In this document: piece by piece, positions 1 through 11,596 of the stretch
How the letters are laid out: each line of letters begins with the position of its first letter
Position numbering within the stretch: the first letter of the stretch is position 1
From: Pinus tabuliformis
Lineage: Eukaryota; Streptophyta; Pinopsida; Pinales; Pinaceae
DNA: 64,000 bases
Assembly (NCBI GenBank): GCA_031772625.1
Contig: CM062813.1
Coordinates: 690,566,420-690,630,419 of the forward strand
Reading direction: 5' to 3'
Notes under the pieces: model-generated
Seen by the model: only the letters and a program-made list of their open reading frames with translations
The model's database searches: none
What the model was told of the DNA's origin: nothing
Made by a program: the position numbers and the translations under genes

Positions 1-807
1 AATCAAAGCAGAATACTATAACCTACTTCTACTATCAATTTGCGGAAGCTTAAAGATCGAATTGAACAATATAACCAAAAGAAGAAGAATCAATGGCACA
101 ATACACATGAAAATACTTTGGGGAAAGCCTCAGCTAAAAACCCCACACTATTGTATTATCATACATGGTGGAAATACATAGGAATTATACAAAGCCTTAG
201 CTCTCACAGTTAGCCAGCTCTCAGTACAATCCTCACAGATGCTCATAGGCAATCTTGTCTTCTCTTCAACCTTCCTCTCTGCCCTCCAAGCTCCTATTTT
301 CTTGCGTTGTTCCTTGTGGATGATCTTCCTTTCCAAGTGGGAAACCCTCCTTCAAAACTGCGCAATCCTCAAGGATAAATCCTTGATTGCATGCATGAGT
401 TTTCTCTATGAGAAAACACATACAACTGATAGTACACTATCCTTGAACATTTATCTCAACTGGGTCTTTCTCAGAATAGACATGCATGAGTTTCTGATGA
501 AGGAATCTTCAGTTAATTAGAGTAGCACTAGTTGAGTGCATTAATGCAACTGACAATTAACTCACTATTAGTTCCTCAAACGGTTTGGAACTTAACTGGA
601 CTTAACTCAGTAAACTGAGTTAACTAATTACAACTGAAATATAACTCAAAGTTATCTCCTTAATTTAGGGGATAACTCTTGCATGACTTCAGAAGGACTT
701 CTAACTTGAATTTCTCCAGCTAATTAATTTAAAATAAATTAATTAATTATTTCCAAGTAATTGTTAATACTAAATTCGATTTTAATTCACAATTTAATTC
801 AAGGACA
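1..807 (-). mobile_element. probable LTR fragment inserted in a gypsy fossil
   Basis: Read on the minus strand, this stretch begins with TGTCCTTGAATT at 807. It runs through A+T-rich sequence to a GTGTGGGGTTTTTAGC-type stretch near 140-165, the kind of R-U5 region seen in plant LTRs. The coding similarity of the neighbouring gag-protease fossil stops exactly at 807, which fits an insertion. The other end lies outside the window, so family and age cannot be told. The short open frames here match nothing I recognise. This is inference from layout. Confidence 0.35.
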
Positions 808-2454
808 AATTAAATTGGAATATTCGTGTTTCCATATTTCAACATTGTGATGAGGTATAGTCTCAAGGTTAAGCTTTTTGACCAAGTCTTCTGAAATTAA
901 GTTCAATTGTGACCCACTATCAAATAATTCATCAATATTTGTATGATTTGAAATTACCCTTACATGGAACAACTCTATCCTTGATTCTTCATTTGGAGTG
1001 TTGTTGTGACTATGTGAGGAACTAGTGCTTGCAATAGCTTCTTTTCCTTTTGTGACCATGGCTGAAATCTTGGTCTCATCAATGGAATCAGATCCAAGAT
1101 CATGTTGTGTAGTAGCGGTCGTGTTTTGTTTCCCCTTGTTGTTTGGTTTCTTAGGCCTTAGTTTGGGATGTAGTTTCAAACATTGGGTTTCATCATGCCC
1201 CGCTTTGGAACAACGTTGGCCTATAATTTTCTCCCCTTCTTTCTTCACACTTGCATTCTTCTTTCCCTTCCATTTTCCACCCTTCTCTTTTCCTTACCCT
1301 TGAATGGCTTCTTTTTACTACCCTCTTCCTGAATTTTCTTTCCTCTTGCTTCAAGGTGCATGGCTTGCACACATACCTCATCTAAATTGCTTGGATTGAA
1401 CATAAGGATAGTATGTTTTAAGTAGGAATGTAAACCCCCAATATATTTCAACAATGTATCTTGGGAATTCAAGTTTACTCCTAACAACAAAGCCCTTTTC
1501 CTAAACTCTTGGGAATAGTCTTGAACTATTTGGCCCTTGAGTTACCTAAAATTTTTCTAACTCACAATGGATTTTTTGCATACAGGCTAAAGGATAAAAC
1601 TGTCTTTTAATTGCAAAAACAAATTCAACCCAAGCAATGGATATCTTACCATGAATTCACATTTCCTCTTGAATCTTTGCTTCCCACCAAACTAGTGTTT
1701 CTCCTTGTAGCCTCAATGAAGCCAACTGGATTTTTATGTCATCTTATTGAAGGTTCTTAATTCTGCAATAAACCTCCAATTGTCTAACTTTTCTGCACTC
1801 ACCTCACCATTGTACATGGGAAGTTCAAACTTAATGTCCAATTTGAGTAAGGGAGTTTTTTCCTTTGGTATTTTTGAATGAGTATGAACAGTTTTTGTGG
1901 TGGAAGTGGAAGATGATGTTGTTTGAGATGATGAGGATGATGAGGAAGATGATGAAGATGGTGGAGATGGAGGAGGCTTTCCTCCATTACCCTTTGAATC
2001 ATTCTTTTCATCTTTTTTATCTCTTGAGCTTCCCTCTCCATGCTCGGACTTAGAACTCTCTCCAGCCATTCTAGTATTCCTCTCTACATAGAGGACTCTA
2101 ACCATGTCAGTTAAGTCATAGAAAGCTTTCTTGAATGCTTCCTCTTCTAAAATACCTTCAGTATCTCCTGCTCCAAAAATGATGGCTTTGGATTCAAGCT
2201 TAGCTTCTGGTACTGCTTGTACCTCCTCAATCCCAATTGAAGATAAAACTTGAGGTGCTTCAAGTGCAACTGGGATTGAAACTTTGAGTGGAGATTGTGG
2301 CCTTCTGGCTCTCCTTCTTCTGGGCATTACGTGAGGATTTGCAATCAATAGTTTCCCTTCTCCTCTTTACAGCTTTAAACTCGTAAGCATCACAAATTTG
2401 CAACCATTAAAACCCTACTTACACAAAACTCAAGCAATCAAGCAAATAAACGTT
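808..2454 (-). mobile_element. Ty3/gypsy gag-protease internal region, fossil
   Basis: The minus strand carries a gag start near 2348 with a basic N-terminus (PRRRRARRPQ), then a Ser/Pro-rich linker around 1920-2000. A gag-core entry KFELPMYNGEVSAEKLDNW lies near 1750-1830. A CCHC-like knuckle with GHDETQC follows near 1200, and a retropepsin-like stretch containing DSGSQLNLIS near 900. The order gag-knuckle-protease and the adjoining tRNA-Met primer site fix the orientation. The copy is broken, with several breaks, and looks old. No integrase or chromodomain is visible, so the clade is not settled. Confidence 0.7.
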
Positions 2455-2466
2455 GCTCTGATACCA
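2455..2466 (-). other. primer binding site (tRNA-iMet type)
   Basis: The minus strand reads TGGTATCAGAGC, the standard plant LTR-retrotransposon site complementary to the 3' end of initiator tRNA-Met. It lies between the gag fossil and the LTR end near 2478. Confidence 0.75.
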
Positions 2467-2477
2467 ACTTGATCTAT

Positions 2478-3000
2478 TGTTGAATGTTAGTTTTGTTGTG
2501 CTAATTTCAACTTCAGAATTAAAAACCACTACTATTTGTAAATTTATGTCAAGTTTTGTGTCAAATTCATGAGAAAAATAACATGAAAGTAAAGTGTTGA
2601 TCAACAACAAACAAATGTACAACAAACCATCAAAATGAACACTGAACACAATGTTTTGATGAAGGATTTCACCCCTCCTGGGCTACATCTCCTTGGTCTA
2701 GCTTCCATGGCTTGGGCCTCTGTATTAGCTCAAAATGGAAAAAGTGATGTTTACAATGCTCTACTGCTCCTGAAACCTGCTTCAATGTGCTAAGAACATT
2801 AAAATCATCTAGGAATTCCTTCTCCTGATCCTAATTTGGTCGAATTTTGCAAAAGTTATGGAAAATCAAATTCTCCACTAAAACTGGAGGAATCCCTGAT
2901 CTGTCATATCCGCCAACTTCTCCACCAAACTAAACTCGAGGTTAATGGTGGTTAGGTGCATTAAGCGCATTTAATGGCGCGGTTTTTGGTTGACCATTAA
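2478..3000 (-). repeat. 5' LTR (part) of the gag-protease fossil
   Basis: A TG-type terminus starts at 2478, eleven bases beyond the primer site, where the 3' end of a minus-strand 5' LTR is expected. I could not fix the outer boundary. 3000 is a placeholder; the LTR may run to about 3600. No second copy is in the window for comparison. Confidence 0.4.
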
Positions 3001-3111
3001 CCGTTAGCTGTCGGATGGTACAGTGGTGTTCACATGGGAGGGGGTTGGCTCCATCCTCCCCCAAACCGCAAATTGTTATGTAAACAAATACAATTCGCGC
3101 CCATACTATGG

Positions 3112-3190
3112 TAAGAACCACCAGCGCAGTAGAACGGTAAGGCATGAAGTTTGTTAAGTCGAGGTCGCGGGTTCGACTTCGCCAACCTGC
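3112..3190 (+). repeat. tRNA-derived SINE-like promoter boxes
   Basis: A B-box GGTTCGACTTC lies at 3170-3180, inside GGTCGCGGGTTCGACTTC. An A-box-like AGCGCAGTAGAACGG starts at 3123. The boxes are 47 bases apart start to start, close to the spacing of tRNA genes and plant tRNA-derived SINEs. No cloverleaf with a proper acceptor stem is evident, so it is not called a tRNA gene. The 3' end of the unit is not clear. Confidence 0.5.
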
Positions 3191-3625
3191 CCATAAATTT
3201 TTCTAAGCGCATCAATAGTTTCCCAACCTTTAGGGAGGGACATGTGGCAGCCTCTGGACTTGCCACATGTCTCCTGCACATTGGTCCATCCCCGACCAAT
3301 AAGAAATTTCTAAGTCACGAAACCATAAACCAATAGTAATGCGCCACTTGGAGAGACCTGGTGGGACGTTGACCATCCCATTGACCTACCCAGTCACCTG
3401 CCACGTCAGCAATACTGACTACTTACTATGCAATGACTATACATCGTTTTTAAAAAGTCCCTATGTTTGGCAAAGTGGACAAAACTCATTATCTTGCTCA
3501 TACGAGCTCCGTTTTGAGTGAAACGAGTTTTGTTGGGATCGTTTTGGCGAGACGGACGTGGTCATTTAGGTTTTAAGAGATTCTGAACACTTTGATTTTT
3601 GAGCTAAATACTAAGCACCTGATCA
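3191..3625. other. unassigned sequence, LTR-like in character
   Basis: There is no convincing coding sequence. The stretch has moderate G+C and several ACGT-containing words, such as CCACGTCAGC near 3400. It could belong to the LTR of the neighbouring minus-strand fossil or to another element. Nothing further can be supported. Confidence 0.3.
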
Positions 3626-3830
3626 CTTCCCCTCATCCTCTCTCTCTCTCTCCCTCTCTTCCCCTCTCCCTGTTTCTCACTCTCTCTCTCCCCTCTCTCT
3701 CTCCATCTCCATCTCCATCTCCCTCTCCCTCATATTCCCTCTCCCTCTCTCTCTCTCTCCACTATCTCACTTTCTCTTCCCTATTCCTCATTTTCTCCCA
3801 CTCTCCCTCCAACTTTATCCCTCCTTCAGT
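3626..3830 (+). repeat. CT-rich low-complexity tract
   Basis: About 200 bases are nearly pure pyrimidine, made of (CT)n, CCCTCT and (TCTCCA)n runs. A frame of 108 codons here is only Ser/Pro/Leu repeat and is not a gene. Confidence 0.85.
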
Positions 3831-4375
3831 CCCTTCATTACAACATCTAATGAAATCATCTTATTATTTAAAAATCAATCGTCTTTTGATCATTGAAAAA
3901 TACACATTAAACATATAAATATGTATAGTAAGAAAAGTTATGCCCGACACAAATAGACACTTAAAAATAATATATTTTTCAACATTATTTAATCTAGTAA
4001 ACAAAACCATGTTATTTAAGAAACAAAACACAACACCATCATATCATGTAACAACCAAAACCATGTCATTTAGCAAACAAAAACACAGTCATCATTATCA
4101 TTATCATTATCATATTATTTAACAAATAAATCCTCATCATATAGAAACAAAAAAACATCTTAACAATTTAAAATCAATAATTATCATATTATATAAGAAA
4201 CACAATCATTAGATTTTGGTTTGATCAACCTTTAATTTGATCAAACCTTTGAGTCAATTTACTTCTTTAACTTACATCTTTAAAGATCGATATAAAGGAA
4301 ATGTAACATACTATGATGTGGATATATTAAACCTTAGTTCATGTTAATTTAGTATTATATTAGTTTTATGTTAGT
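3831..4375. other. A+T-rich sequence with a short ATTATC microsatellite
   Basis: No gene is visible. A short (ATTATC)n run lies at about 4089-4115, and A+T-rich unique-looking sequence surrounds it. Confidence 0.5.
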
Positions 4376-4820
4376 CTTAGATGGTAGGGTAACTGGACCC
4401 ATAACCAGTCAAAACCACCATCTTCAACGGAAAAGAAACTACTGTAAGTTCCCAACCAGGCGGTCTCCCCTACTATTGATGGAGGACATTTTTGCCGATC
4501 AACATGCCCGTTTTGGCATTGCTAGTAGACTTTGAGTGTGATTGCTTCATTTCAAATCTAATTTTCTTTTTAGTTACACTTGTTTTATTTTTGTAGTTTG
4601 CCTAAGTTTGATTAAGCTTGTTTGTTAATAAACTTTGTAAATAATTTTTTGTTTTTTACATCTTTATTATATAGATTAATGAATAGAATAGCCCACAACA
4701 CCAAAATGTGTGCATAGGTTTTAATCCTTAATCACTAAACAAGTGATTATAATATATCAGATATATTAGAGCCTTGACATTGGAGGAACCCTTTTAGAAT
4801 TCCCCGATGTCAAAACCCTG
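4376..4820. repeat. diverged relative of the foldback arm
   Basis: From about 4525 the words CTTTGAGTGT, ATTGCTTCA, GCTTGTTT, TTAATAAACTT, ATAGCCC and ATTATAATAT follow in the same order as in the left foldback arm at 6405-6640. Divergence is much greater than between the two arms. A small hairpin (TTGACATTGG at 4774, CCGATGTCAA at 4804) lies at the far end. I read it as an older copy of the same repeat family. Confidence 0.45.
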
Positions 4821-6310
4821 ATTCATGATACAATGGCTTAGGCAACAAACATTTTGGAAGAACAATCATCATATGACATGAGGGAGTTTTCTCTTTTATA
4901 ATTTTGCTTACATTTTGAAATTGATTGTTAGTCTTATTCTTAAAATTGAATCTATAAAGACTCATAAACTATCTTTAAGCAAGATCTCTAAAAGTAAAAA
5001 AAAAACCCTGTCAAAGCATACAACAATAACTCTAAATCAATAATTATGATTTGAAACAAAAGAGATTTATTAACAAATAATCATACAAGATAAAATCACC
5101 ATCATCTCATTTATTTGTTAATTCTCTGTATTATCTTGTAAGATGTATCTCAAGGTTCATTCTCTTGGTTGTCTTCTTTCTATTTTGACAAGCATTTTAG
5201 GCTTAGCTGGATTGTATTTTCATTTCACTTCACAATAAAGTGGAGTAATGTTTTCTCTTTCAGCTTGGCATAATCATTGGGCGAGTCATTTTTATGCTCT
5301 AATTTATATTAACATAACCTAATCTCTAACGATCACTTCAATGAAGATGATTTCGTTTATATTCATTTTTAGTTTTCCTAACCAAGTAGAGTTCCTAGTT
5401 TTTGTTCTTTGAGTTTAAGTCTTTCCATTATTTGTTAATGAACTATCTTCAACCCCCATCCTTGAAGAAACTAAAACAAATTTAAAAGTAGTTACTTAAG
5501 GTCATGAGTTCTTTTGGGAGCAAGTTTAGTCAAGTGAATAGTAGTCAGCTTAAAACTTTTTACGTCATCCCTTGTTCTTAAGGAGCAGTATGCCACCCCA
5601 TCTATTAAGTGATCTCTACGAGATTAATAGTAACCATAGTTAGACATAAAAACAAAAATGGTTAATTGAAGGATAGGAGGTCTCATCGCGAGCCGACCCT
5701 ACCATGATAATAAGTTCTAACATTATGACATTACCATTATTGGTCACCAAGCCAAGCTAATGGCTTTCAACCGCAAGGTTGAAGGAAAATAGGTCTCATC
5801 ACGAGCTGGCTTGTTCACCATGTTAAATCTCATGAATGGCATTGTCGTTAGCCAGTTACTAGGCCAGGACAATGATATTCAATTAGCGTTCAAATAAGTT
5901 TAAGATGATCTTTTGCAACTATGCATTTATTACTAATAGATGGGACACTAACACCTAAAAGGGTTAAAATACATCCTTGACGAGCCTATAGGCGCCCATT
6001 GGCAGCAGTGGCCATGCCCATGGTATGGAAGTTAAATTTGTACTATGTTTTCTTGATTAGCTTGTTTACTCAAAAACTAATGTCCAACTAAGTTGATTGT
6101 CATACATATAAATTTACTGAAACATTAAATTCATAGGGTAAACTTTTACAAGTTCATGAATGATAATGGTATATCTATTTGTTTGACAACATATAATAGG
6201 GACAAAATGGTTAGGATATATGAATTTAAGCATTTCAAATTATCTAATTATAATTCCTTCATTTTAAAACTAAGTTCCATATCTTTACGACTGAGATAAT
6301 TGCTTCTCCC
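4821..6310. repeat. unassigned sequence with a degenerate 113-bp direct repeat
   Basis: No coding frame of note is visible. Two imperfect copies of a unit start at 5668 and 5781. Both open with GAAGGA, then GGTCTCATC(G/A)CGAGC, and later carry ATTACCATTATTGG or a similar word. The rest is A+T-rich and unrecognised. Confidence 0.45.
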
Positions 6311-6837
6311 TAGTGTGTCACCATTGTTGTAGTGAAAACACAACACCCCCATTTTATTCTATCATAATAGTCACGAGGACCCTTTTGCATACATTTAGGC
6401 TTTGAGTGTTTATTGCTTCAGTTTAGCCTAGCCATCTTTTTCATTAACGCTTGTTTCATCTTCCCTTATGGTTTGCAAATTTAGCCTTAGTTTTACTATT
6501 TAGACTTTCAAGTTAATTAAAATATTCATTTTTATAAAGTTAATAAACTTGGAATGATTATTTTATTTTAATTATATTAATTATAAAACATAGCCCCCAA
6601 GACCAATATTCATACATTAACCATATTATAATATGGTAAGTGGCTTAGCCCTTTTTAATAAACATATAAATATAAACTCCAAACCATATGACAAATAGAT
6701 TTAATACAAACAAATGAATATAAGTTTCAGTGATATATATTATAAAGTGGTTGAAGTATTACGGAGGACCCACATATCACGTAACCCTCCTCTGCTCCCT
6801 TATATTGGAGAATCCCTCATATCGAAGTTTTTGTTAT
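6311..6837 (+). repeat. left arm of the foldback element
   Basis: This arm of about 525 bp carries a single copy of the 57-bp unit that is tripled in the other arm. Its inner edge is near the word AAGTTTTTGTTATGTG. Confidence 0.7.
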
Positions 6838-8002
6838 GTGTCACCTCTTAAAAGTTCTGATATGCCAATGCTCCAATAATCCAATCCCTCCGATCTCCGA
6901 TAATCCAATCCCTTCGATCTCCGATATTCATATTCCTTTGATCTCTGATTTCCCAATGCGCCTCCAACTTTTGATATCTATCAAGCTCTGATATCCTGAC
7001 CCGATATACATATTAACGATGGTTTAATTGGAATATTGCATCCGCCTATATATCTGAGTTCCGATGTCCTTGGCCCATTTTATTTAGCCCCTTCATATTT
7101 TCCTCCATGGGACCGAGGGTCGTGACCGAAGGCTTAGACTTAAGGCGCTAGGGAATTTTGTTCCTACCTGGGAGCCGTTTATCCTTTATAAAGTGCTTTG
7201 CACCCCTAGTCCTTTAAGTTCTTCTAGACCATGCGCCAGCCCAAAGTATCGAAGCATCTCTTCATTGTAAGTTTTTCAAGTGCCAACTGTTGTAAAGTGT
7301 TGATATCCTTAACCTACGATTTGTGACCTCTGATATGATGTCATCACTTCCACGTGGTACCTCATGAGTCGTGACATGTTTCACCCAGATTTTCCCCCAT
7401 AGGCCTCCTGAAAACGCCAAAACTTCCTACCACGTGTCCTTCCATTCCACCATGTCATATGCCACTGTAGCTTTATCGAAACCAATCATATGCTGCCATG
7501 TGTCCTACTAGAGGAGAGAGAAAAGGGCTTGCCCACCTTTGGTTTTGATGGAATCCTTTGTTAATATATATTTGAGTCCCCTGACGATTTTCCACTATCA
7601 TCACACTACCCTTGTCGTAACTTTTAAAAGGTTGTCAGCTACAAAAGTTTTAATGTCGCGATGTTGCGATGCGCCGATCTTCTCCAAGCTCTGATGTGCG
7701 ATCCCTGATATGTGATTGTCAATATGCGATGCACTGGTATGCATGTGATCTCTGATATATCAGACCTTCGATATTCCTTCTTAAGGCTTCAACCCTTGAA
7801 CTTCAACAAACCATATCTTTTGATCCAGAAGTCCATTTTTGGACTTCCACATATCGTTGGAAAGCTTGTTCAGAGCACTTTCAAATGGAGAGTGTCCAAT
7901 TTGGGATTTGAGTCCTTTTGAGGCTTGGAATATGATTGCAAAATTCTCTTCTCATTTACTCTTTAGACAGCTGAAAACACATTTTGCAGTAACTGAGAAC
8001 AT
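6838..8002. other. core of the foldback element
   Basis: The core is about 1.17 kb. It is unusual for dense GAT words: TCCGATCTCCGATA and variants recur at 6880-7010, and (C/T)GATATG or GCGATG words recur at 7650-7770. A 69-codon frame at 7712-7921 has no recognised domain. No transposase is seen. Confidence 0.5.
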
Positions 8003-8640
8003 GACAGAACAAAAACTCTGATATGAGGGATTCGCCAATATAAGGGAGCAAAGGTGGGTTACGTGGTATGTGGGTCCTCCGTAATACTTCAGCCACTTTA
8101 TAATATATATCACCGAAACCTATATTCGTTTGTTTGTATTAAATCCATTTGTCATATGGTTTAGAGTTTATATGTGTTTGTTTATTTAAAAGGGCTAAGC
8201 CACTTACCACATTATAATATGTTTAATGTATGAATCTTGGCCTCGGGGGTATGTTTTAATAATTAATATAATTAAAACAAAAGAATAATTACAAGTTTAT
8301 TAACTTTAGAAAAATGAATGTTTTAATTAACTTAAAAGCCTAAATAGTAAAACCAAGGCTAAATTTGCAAACCCTACGGGAAGATGAAACAAGAATTAAT
8401 GAAGAAGATGTCCAGGCTACACTGAAGCAATAAACATTCAAAGCCTAAATGGATGAAAAAAGGGTCCCCATGTCTATTATGATAGAATAAAATGGAGGTG
8501 TTGTGTTTTCACAACGACAGGTCCCCATGTCTATTATGATAGAATAAAATGGAGGTGTTGTGTTTTCACAACGACAGGTCCCCATGTCTATTATGATAGA
8601 ATAAAATGGGGATGTTGTGTTTTCACTATAACACACCTCT
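8003..8640 (-). repeat. right arm of the foldback element
   Basis: This is the inverted copy of the left arm. It is about 110 bp longer because the 57-bp unit is present three times. Confidence 0.7.
8464..8634 (+). repeat. 57-bp tandem repeat, three copies
   Basis: Copies start at 8464, 8521 and 8578 with GTCCCCATGTCTATTATG and are nearly identical. The period is 57 bp. The first two are the same to the eye; the third differs at a few sites. Confidence 0.95.
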
Positions 8641-9271
8641 TCCTCTATTTTAATACATGTCAAACAAATATATATGGAACTCAAACAACCAATTTTGTAA
8701 GCTTTTTAATATTATAAATGGATTATCCTTCCTTCTATTGATAGGCTTATAGTTTACATTATATTAGAGTACTATGTATGCAATACATATCTTAGAGTTA
8801 TAGTTTATATTTCATTTATTCCTCTATTTTACACTTGTTGTGTAAAAGGATAATTAGTCCCATTATACTAGTCGGAACCACCACCACCACTTAAGCATAT
8901 ATATATATCTAAGTTACAAATATTGACTTCATGGATTTCCCCAAATGTTGATGTGGACATGTTTCCCGATCAATACTGCCGCATAAAACAAAATGTGCTG
9001 GCAATGTTTTCCAATATTTTATCTAACAAAATTTAGTTTGATGTATCATTAACAGTAGGATCTTCCATTTTCGTAGTCCTATTAGTGTGTCTTTGCGCCC
9101 TTCCGGTGCAAATGCTAGTTATAAGATTTGAATGGAAACTAGAGTTTGAGATCATTATACAATAAACATTCTTGTTTAATTGGATGTAATTATGATGTAA
9201 TAATATTCAATAAAAACTATAAATTAATTATGTAAATTAAATCAATTACGTAAATTTATGTGATATCAATA

Positions 9272-9273
<2 letters not shown>
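8641..9273. other. A+T-rich flank with a faint repeat of 4.4-4.5 kb
   Basis: Around 8870-9010 the words AGTCGGAACCACCA and GACATGTTTCCCGATCAATA echo AGTCAAAACCACCA and GACATTTTTGCCGATCAACA at 4410-4500. The order and spacing are similar. This may be an old direct repeat bracketing the foldback region. No gene is seen. Confidence 0.35.

Positions 9274-9331
<58 letters not shown>
9274..9331. repeat. (TA)n microsatellite
   Basis: This is an uninterrupted TA dinucleotide run of about 58 bases. Confidence 0.95.
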
Positions 9332-9334
<3 letters not shown>

Positions 9335-9501
9335 TTGATTGGTTGTTATTATTTTAATATATTATTAATTTTCATTCGCTAATATTATTTTATCAATTTG
9401 GAATATAACTCTTATATTATTTTAAATTAATTTTTCTATTATTATTTGTGTTATATTATTCCCATTTCATGTATTATTTTAAATAAATATAATATCAAAA
9501 T

Positions 9502-9502
<1 letters not shown>

Positions 9503-9556
<54 letters not shown>

Positions 9557-9578
9557 TAGATAGATAGATAGATAGATA
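9503..9578. repeat. (TA)n-(GATA)n compound microsatellite
   Basis: About 52 bases of TA repeat run directly into about six GATA units. Confidence 0.95.
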
Positions 9579-11373
9579 TATAATTTTCAAAAAAATTTCA
9601 TAAAATTTAGATAGGAATATTTATTTATTTTTATAATTTTAAATGAATAAGATAAATTTCCATAAATTTATAAATATAGAACAACAATGCTTAAAATTTT
9701 ATTTTAGAACTCTTTTTAGTTTATGACTATTTGTAATTTACCAAACAAAAATTTGGTCAATTTGTTTTTATTACTATCTATTTAAAAATCCCTTATAATT
9801 TGTCATGCATGAATTTGTAAGCAACATTATGTATTATGTGGGGTGGGTTTGTTGAAATGTTAATATCCTTATATCTTTTTACTTCCTTTTTTTGTAATAC
9901 TCAAGCTCTCTTAATTCATTTTTATTAGCAGTGTTTTGATTATGAGTTTCACCTTATGGAAAAGCTCTTAATCAAAATCTAATTAAAGAACTTAGTATCT
10001 ATAATCTTTGTAAAAGCGTTTTCCCGTTTTTCTCAAACCAAATTTTCAATGCTTTTCACTTTCTTCCTAATTAAAGCTAAAAGTCACCCATAATATCTTT
10101 ATGTTAAGGTCACAATCTATACTTAAACTTTCAATTGACTCTTTTTAAAACCTCTTCTCCTGCAGATTCTTAGAAGCCTTCCTCACCTAACTCCATAAAT
10201 GTCCTTCACACTCTCAACTTCCTCCCTTTCCTACTTATTTTTCTTTATGCCTTCCTCACCTAACTCTATAAATATCCTTCGCACTCTCAACTTCCTCCCT
10301 TTCCTACTCGTTTTTCTTCATATTTACAACCCACTATCACCCCATGTTCCTAAAAACACACCACTTATTACTCTAAAAAAAAACTAATTTTAATCAAAAT
10401 GAATAATATTCACCACTCAATAATATTTGAAAATATCCAAATTATTCTTATATCACAACAAACATGGATTAAAAAAGACTAAAAAATTACCTTCTCGTTC
10501 TCTTCATAAAAACTAATTGCCTCCTATCAAATCAGTTTCTTCAATTAAAAGCCAGAACACTTGCATAGCTCTTTCTAACTAAAAATAATCATTCAAAATA
10601 AAAATTAATTAAATATTAATAAACCAATCACAAAATGAGAAACCAACCTCGATTCCTCCCATTTACATATACATGACATAACTCTAACAACTTCAATTTT
10701 CTAAGAAAACAAGCATCATCTCCATCATTTAGTTGTTACTATGACACACAATAAGGAAAAAAATGTTTATTACTTTATTATATACCTTAAACATTTAATT
10801 GTAACTCTGACACGATATGAAAAAAATGTGAACGGCATATATAAATATTTCCTTCAAAAAAATATTTATCTTAAAATAATTTTAAAATTTTATTTTCTTT
10901 TAATAAATATTAAAATACAATATTTATCAAAGCTTTTTTAACACAACCGCCATAAATTATTCTTAGAATTTAAATGCCTTACTTCCTTATATTTTAATAC
11001 AATGGCACGCCATGTGACATGGTTAAAAGGAATTATTTATCAAGAAATTGTCTAGACGGTTAAAAGTGGTTTGAATTTAGGCAATTTTTTTTTTTTAATT
11101 TTGTAGACGCAGTTTGAATCGTATTAATGATGGGGGAAATGAATTCAGCACCATCAAAAACGTCTAGGATGCCTAAAATTTTGAAATTTAACAACTATAA
11201 CTTAGATTTACAAAAATCCTTGCCAGATTTTCTTTAAATATTACTGAAATTTCCATATCTTTCCGTACAATTCCTACACTACAGCTTGGTTGTTTCACCC
11301 AACCTCCTTTTCTTGGTAATCTTGGTGCCAAGTACAATAGCGTGTCCAGCACACCCTACCTATTATCCGTACG
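9579..11373. other. A+T-rich intergenic sequence upstream of the kinase gene
   Basis: No coding sequence or mobile element is recognised. The only structure I see is a 73-bp direct duplication at 10176-10321, whose copies start at 10176 and 10249 with GCCTTCCTCACCTAACTC. Confidence 0.5.
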
Positions 11374-11379
11374 CACGTG
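11374..11379 (+). promoter_or_regulatory. G-box upstream of the kinase gene
   Basis: The palindrome CACGTG sits in GCACGTGC, about 560 bp before the start codon. G-boxes bind bZIP and bHLH factors. The match is exact but short. Confidence 0.4.
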
Positions 11380-11589
11380 CTTCCATTGTAACTAAGATAC
11401 ATAAATGTAACTTAAAAAAGTAGGTGGCCGTTACAATAATACTAACTAAAAACCACTCCACACCTACATTCACAAATTATTTATCCCATTGGATAAATGC
11501 ACACCACAGAACGCACTCGCTGGCCCTCCTTTCAAACAACCTCTGCTCTGCTTGGAATAACAACATTGAACGGTGCCCTGCAACTGATA

Positions 11590-11596
11590 GACACGT
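11590..11596 (-). promoter_or_regulatory. ABRE-type box
   Basis: On the minus strand this reads ACGTGTC, matching the ABRE consensus ACGTG(G/T)C. It lies about 345 bp upstream of the start codon, next to a second ACGT word (CCACGTCCC). Confidence 0.5.

Larger units (their letters stand above)
6311..8640. mobile_element. foldback (long inverted repeat) element
   Basis: The sequence from about 6311 to 6837 reappears as reverse complement from about 8003 to 8640, roughly 90% matched where I compared it. Examples are GTATTACGGAGGACCCACAT on the left and its complement near 8079-8098. The core between the arms is about 1.2 kb and has no transposase I can recognise. Possible identities are a foldback element, a long-TIR Mutator derivative, or two inverted copies of one repeat. 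No convincing target-site duplication was found at the ends. Confidence 0.7.

Noticed and set aside
3112-3190. True tRNA gene
   Set aside because: Only the internal promoter boxes fit. No acceptor or anticodon stem of a functional tRNA is evident.
3592-3918. 108-codon frame
   Set aside because: Most of it is the CT-rich low-complexity tract.
6311-8640. Solo-LTR or LTR pair explanation for the 6-8.6 kb repeats
   Set aside because: The two copies are inverted, not direct, and no primer site or polypurine tract flanks the core.
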